A stretch of DNA of 9,232 nt, from NCBI GenBank assembly GCA_021286885.1, contig JAJTBM010000094.1:1-9232 (forward strand), written 5' to 3'. Positions 6,401 through 9,232 of this stretch are shown one piece after another; position 1 is the first letter of the stretch, and each line of letters begins with the position of its first letter. A program made the position numbers and the translations under genes. The stretch comes from Rhodocyclales bacterium. GTDB taxonomy: Bacteria > Pseudomonadota > Gammaproteobacteria > Burkholderiales > Rhodocyclaceae. Under the pieces are notes generated by a model. It was given only the letters and a program-made list of their open reading frames with translations, made no database searches and had not been told where the DNA came from.

Positions 6401-6586
6401 ATGAAACAATGGCTGAAGTATGGGGTGGCTGCATGTCTGGTGGCGCAATTGGGTGGATGCATCATCCTGCCCCCATGGCATGGACATCACCGGCATTACT
6501 ATGCGGATAGCGCTGCGCCCCGAGCGGGTGGAATGGCATTCATTCCAGGTGGCGCAGATCCGCGAGGTGCCGACCGCGCCCATTAA
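6401..6586 (+). CDS. Tiny His-rich predicted lipoprotein
   Basis: A 61-residue product from ATG 6401, with a strong GGAGGT at 6388-6393 seven bases upstream. The N-terminus MKQWLKYGVAACLVAQLGGC is a basic-hydrophobic signal with an LGGC lipobox (Cys20), so SPase II cleavage and lipid attachment are expected. The mature peptide is only about 42 residues: IILPPWHGHHRHYY, then a Gly/Ala/Pro-rich tail. The HGHHRH cluster could bind a metal, but that is inference. No family was recognised, though short proteins with this plan are common in proteobacteria. It diverges from the minus-strand lipoprotein across 6260-6400, which should hold both promoters. The next gene downstream on the same strand, the GspE-type ATPase, begins 160 bp later. 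Confidence 0.65.
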   Translation: MKQWLKYGVAACLVAQLGGCIILPPWHGHHRHYYADSAAPRAGGMAFIPGGADPRGADRAH

Positions 6587-6746
6587 AATGCATGGCTCGG
6601 CGCAATGCAGGTAAAAGCGGGCAAAAACAGGTGTACCCGGTGCCGGGGGGCGTATGGTGGGAACTCCGGCAGGCGTGGGGCCAAAGCGCTATGCTGCCGG
6701 CGATGACCGGAAGCTTGCCGGCACCCTCCTTGTTCATGGTTTGAAT

Positions 6747-8600
6747 ATGTCTTCTGCTTCGACTGCCCCCGCCTCCACATCTGCGACACCCCTGTCTGGG
6801 GGAAGATCCGCCGGGTTCTCGCTCCACGAGCACCGCCTCAGTCTGCGCGAAGTGCTGGATCTGCTGGTGCTGGATGGCTGGGTGGCGCGGAGCGATGCAG
6901 ATACCCTGATCTCCGCCCAGGCTGCCCGCTCGGCAGAAGTGCATCCCCTGGTGTTGATCGCCGGCCGCAAATGGGCCAACCGGAGCAACCCGGCCCAGGG
7001 GCTGGGGCTGGAAGAACTGACCGAGTGGCTGGCCGCCAAGACCGGGCTGGATTACCTGCGCATCGACCCTTTAAAGGTGGATTTTGCAGCGGTCACCGGG
7101 GTCATGTCGTCGGCCTACGCCACCCGCTACGGGGTGCTGCCGGTGCAGGTCAGCCTGCGGGAAGTGGTGGTGGCCACCAGCCAGCCCTTCCTGCGGGAGT
7201 GGGAAAAGGAAATCGGTGCGATCCTGAAAAAGGACATCCGCCGGGTGGTGGCCAGCCCGGCCGACATTGGCCGTTATCTGGTGGAGTTCTACAACCTCGC
7301 CCGCTCGGTCAAGAAGGCCGCCCAGAACAGCAGCGGCCAGTCGGGCAGTCAGCTCTCGTCCTTCGAGCAGCTGGTGGAGCTGGGCCAGGTGAATCGCCAG
7401 TTCGATGCCAACGACAGCCACATCGTCAACATTGTGGATTGGCTCTGGCAGTACGCCTTCGAGCAGCGGGCGAGCGACATCCACATCGAGCCCCGGCGCG
7501 ATATGGGGGTGGTGCGCTTTCGTATCGACGGGGTGCTGCACCAGGTTTATCAGATGCCCATGAGCGTGATGGCGGCGGTCACCAGCCGGATCAAGATCCT
7601 GGGTCGCATGGACGTGGTCGAAAAGCGCCGCCCCCAGGATGGCCGGATCAAGACCCGGCTCGCCAGCGGCAAGGAAGTGGAACTGCGTCTCTCCACCCTG
7701 CCCACCGCCTTTGGCGAGAAGCTGGTGATGCGGATCTTCGATCCTGATGTGCTGGTGCGCAATATGGTGGAGCTGGGCTTTTCGGAGTCCGATCAGAACC
7801 GCTGGCAGGGCATCACCAGCCAGCCCCACGGCATCATCCTGGTGACCGGCCCCACCGGCTCAGGCAAGACCACCACCCTGTATTCCACCCTGCGCCAGTT
7901 GGCGACCCCCGAGGTCAACGTCTGCACCATCGAAGACCCCATCGAGATGGTGGAGCCGGTGTTCAACCAGATGCAGGTGCACCAGGCCATCGATCTGAGC
8001 TTTGCCGAAGGGGTGCGGGCCCTCATGCGTCAGGATCCGGACATCATCATGGTGGGGGAAATCCGTGACCTGGAAACCGCTGAAATGGCCATCCAGGCCG
8101 CCCTCACCGGCCACCTGGTGCTCTCCACCCTGCACACCAACGATGCCCCCTCGGCCATCACCCGCCTGCTGGATCTGGGGGTGCCCGCCTACCTGCTCAA
8201 CGCCACCCTGCTCGGCATCATGGCCCAGCGTCTGGTGCGGGTGCTGTGCCCCCACTGCAAGACCGGCCATCCGGCGACGCCCGAGGAGCAAAGTATGTGG
8301 GAAGCCCTGGTCGCCCCCTGGAAGGCCCCTTGTCCGCCCCGTTTTCACGAGGCCACGGGCTGTCTGGAATGCCGGATGACCGGCTATCTGGGTCGGGTGG
8401 GGCTGTACGAAATCCTGCTCATGTCGCCGGAAATCCGTCGCGTTGTGACCACCAGCACCGACCCCGCCCGGGTGCGCGAGCTGGCCATGCGCGAGGGGAT
8501 GCGCCTGCTGCGCCTCTCGGGCGCCCAGAAGATCGCCCTGGGCCACACCACCCTGGCCGAAGTGTTCAAGGTGGCGCCGCCCACCGAGCACATGCTCTGA
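6747..8600 (+). CDS. GspE/PilB-type secretion (T2SS or type IV pilus) ATPase
   Basis: A complete PulE/GspE-family ATPase, 617 residues from ATG 6747. This hexameric cytoplasmic motor powers pseudopilus or pilus assembly. Residues 1-75 are a Ser/Thr/Ala-rich lead and a helical segment. About 84-180 is the T2SSE/MshEN-type N-domain (GLGLEELTEWLAAKTGLDYLRI). The N2 domain has HIVNIVDWLWQYAFEQRASDIHIEP. Walker A is GPTGSGKT (368-375), the Asp box is TIEDPIE, Walker B is DIIMVGEIRD (432-441), and the His box is TGHLVLSTLHTND. A zinc tetracysteine (C501-x2-C504, C539-x2-C542) marks assembly rather than retraction ATPases. The frame is open to ATG 6654, but those 31 extra residues look non-coding. 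No clear Shine-Dalgarno precedes either start. No gspF/pilC, secretin or pilin gene lies nearby, so T2SS, pilus and MSHA-like roles cannot be separated. Confidence 0.93.
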   Translation: MSSASTAPASTSATPLSGGRSAGFSLHEHRLSLREVLDLLVLDGWVARSDADTLISAQAARSAEVHPLVLIAGRKWANRSNPAQGLGLEELTEWLAAKTGLDYLRIDPLKVDFAAVTGVMSSAYATRYGVLPVQVSLREVVVATSQPFLREWEKEIGAILKKDIRRVVASPADIGRYLVEFYNLARSVKKAAQNSSGQSGSQLSSFEQLVELGQVNRQFDANDSHIVNIVDWLWQYAFEQRASDIHIEPRRDMGVVRFRIDGVLHQVYQMPMSVMAAVTSRIKILGRMDVVEKRRPQDGRIKTRLASGKEVELRLSTLPTAFGEKLVMRIFDPDVLVRNMVELGFSESDQNRWQGITSQPHGIILVTGPTGSGKTTTLYSTLRQLATPEVNVCTIEDPIEMVEPVFNQMQVHQAIDLSFAEGVRALMRQDPDIIMVGEIRDLETAEMAIQAALTGHLVLSTLHTNDAPSAITRLLDLGVPAYLLNATLLGIMAQRLVRVLCPHCKTGHPATPEEQSMWEALVAPWKAPCPPRFHEATGCLECRMTGYLGRVGLYEILLMSPEIRRVVTTSTDPARVRELAMREGMRLLRLSGAQKIALGHTTLAEVFKVAPPTEHML

Positions 8601-8647
8601 AGCGCTCAAGCCCGCCCCTGGGCCCCGCGCCGCCCCAAAAATGCCCA

Positions 8648-8668
8648 AGCCCGGCGCAGGGCCGGGCT
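8648..8668 (-). terminator. Rho-independent terminator candidate, mainly for ilvA
   Basis: A perfect 8-bp stem, AGCCCGGC (8648-8655) with GCCGGGCT (8661-8668), over a five-base loop. Read on the minus strand, TTGGGCA and then TTTTT follow the stem, so it suits the ilvA transcript that ends at 8738. On the plus strand, 48 bp after the secretion ATPase stop, there is no T run, so it could at best be a weak bidirectional terminator. Confidence 0.6.
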
Positions 8669-8686
8669 CGGTGGATGTGGCTGTGG

Positions 8687-8718
8687 AGCTCAGCGGCCTT
8701 TAAGCTCAGTGGCCTTTA
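8687..8718. repeat. Tandem 16-bp duplication downstream of ilvA
   Basis: AGCTCAGCGGCCTTTA (8687-8702) is followed directly by AGCTCAGTGGCCTTTA (8703-8718), identical but for one base. CAGCGGCC in the first copy can also pair with GGCCGCTG at 8722-8729. It lies between the ilvA stop and the terminator hairpin. It is probably a recent slippage duplication in the 3' untranslated region. Confidence 0.75.
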
Positions 8719-8737
8719 GCTGGCCGCTGGGGCGAGA

Positions 8738-9232
8738 TCAGCCCAGGAACATCCGGTAGGCCGGGTTCTGGGTTTCTTCCACGTACTCGTAGCCCAGACG
8801 CTCCAGAAACTCCTGGAAGGCGCCCCGGTCTTCCGGCGGCACCTGCATGCCCACCAGCACGCGGCCAAAGTCGGCCCCGTGGTTGCGGTAGTGGAACAGG
8901 CTGATGTTCCAGTCGGAGCGCAGGTTTTCCAGGAAGTTGACCAGGGCGCCCGGACGCTCGGGGAAAATGAAGCGGTAGAGCACCTCGTGTTCCGCCTGGG
9001 GGGCGTGGCCGCCCACCATGTAGCGGATGTGGCTCTTGGCCATTTCATCGTCGGTCAGATCCAGGCAGGGTAGGCTGTGTTGGGCCAGTTCTTCGGTGAG
9101 GCGCACCCCCTCGGCCCGGTTGGCCACGCTCACCCCCACAAAAATGTGGGCTTCCTGGGTGTCGGCATAGCGGTAGTTGAACTCGGTGATGTTGCGGCTG
9201 CCCAGCAGGTCGCAGAACTTCTTGAAGGAGCC
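8738..9232 (-). CDS. ilvA: Threonine deaminase (biosynthetic), C-terminal part
   Basis: IlvA is the PLP enzyme that converts threonine to 2-oxobutanoate and ammonia, the first committed step to isoleucine. Only the last 164 residues are in the window; the N-terminus and catalytic PLP domain lie beyond 9232. What is visible is the regulatory region of two ACT-like repeats that bind isoleucine and valine. The first has GSFKKFCDLLGSRNITEFNYRYAD and IFVGVSVANR. The linker is LTDDEMAKSHIRYMVGG. The second has FIFPERPGALVNFLENL and WNISLFHYRNHGADFGRVLVGMQV. The ending is EETQNPAYRMFLG. These track the E. coli IlvA C-terminus closely, so this is the long, allosterically regulated biosynthetic type rather than the short catabolic TdcB type. 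The stop is TGA at 8740-8738, followed by the tandem repeat and a terminator candidate. No frameshift was seen. Confidence 0.96.
   Translation of the reverse strand, partial: GSFKKFCDLLGSRNITEFNYRYADTQEAHIFVGVSVANRAEGVRLTEELAQHSLPCLDLTDDEMAKSHIRYMVGGHAPQAEHEVLYRFIFPERPGALVNFLENLRSDWNISLFHYRNHGADFGRVLVGMQVPPEDRGAFQEFLERLGYEYVEETQNPAYRMFLG

Noticed and set aside
6654..6746. N-terminal extension of the secretion ATPase to ATG 6654
   Set aside because: The 31 residues look like translated non-coding DNA and have no ribosome site. The Ser/Thr/Ala-rich start at 6747 fits better, though this is not certain.
8601..8737. Transcription attenuator or riboswitch of ilvA
   Set aside because: This segment is downstream of ilvA, whose 5' end is outside the window. 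The hairpin fits a terminator.

Overview
The window looks like chromosomal DNA of a G+C-rich betaproteobacterium. A Rhodocyclales-like host is a guess. The main support is an EF-P with arginine at position 32, encoded next to its rhamnosyltransferase EarP, a pairing known from beta- and some gammaproteobacteria. Most genes are strongly G+C-rich. No phage, transposon, CRISPR, rRNA or tRNA signature was seen.

Layout: positions 1-532 (minus) hold most of efp, and 597-1793 (minus) hold earP, probably in one operon read earP then efp. Positions 1794-2554 are a long, A+T-richer non-coding stretch. Positions 2555-3460 (plus) encode a ten-helix EamA/DMT permease, followed after 29 bp by a small AtaL-like (DUF1857) SRPBCC protein at 3490-3960. 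Converging on it is a TonB-dependent outer-membrane receptor (3993-5987, minus), preceded upstream by a small lipoprotein (6041-6259, minus). A second tiny, His-rich lipoprotein (6401-6586, plus) diverges from that one. Positions 6747-8600 (plus) encode a complete GspE/PilB-type secretion ATPase with no partner genes in view. Positions 8738-9232 (minus) hold the C-terminal regulatory half of threonine deaminase (ilvA).

The most striking feature is not a gene. A 9-mer family that can be written TTRTNYACA occurs at 12 loci within about 1.04 kb (1406-2448). It includes three perfect DnaA boxes (TTATCCACA), several TTGTATACA/TTGTGTACA words and the palindromic TTGTGCACAA. The motif runs into both flanking genes. 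In the permease gene all three Tyr-Thr dipeptides are encoded TAT-ACA, while every other Tyr is TAC and no other Thr is ACA, so the DNA word rather than the protein seems to be what is kept. The intergenic part is about 44% G+C by hand count (1921-2460) and also carries repeated GTAAACC words beside the DnaA boxes. It resembles a DnaA-binding or titration locus (datA-like), an origin-like element, or the operator/centromere array of an unknown DNA-binding protein. No replication gene is nearby, so which of these it is stays open.

Functionally the genes are mostly unrelated housekeeping or envelope units: translation at polyproline stalls (efp/earP), small-molecule export, an outer-membrane uptake receptor of lower G+C that may be a transferred islet, a secretion/pilus motor ATPase and branched-chain amino-acid synthesis.
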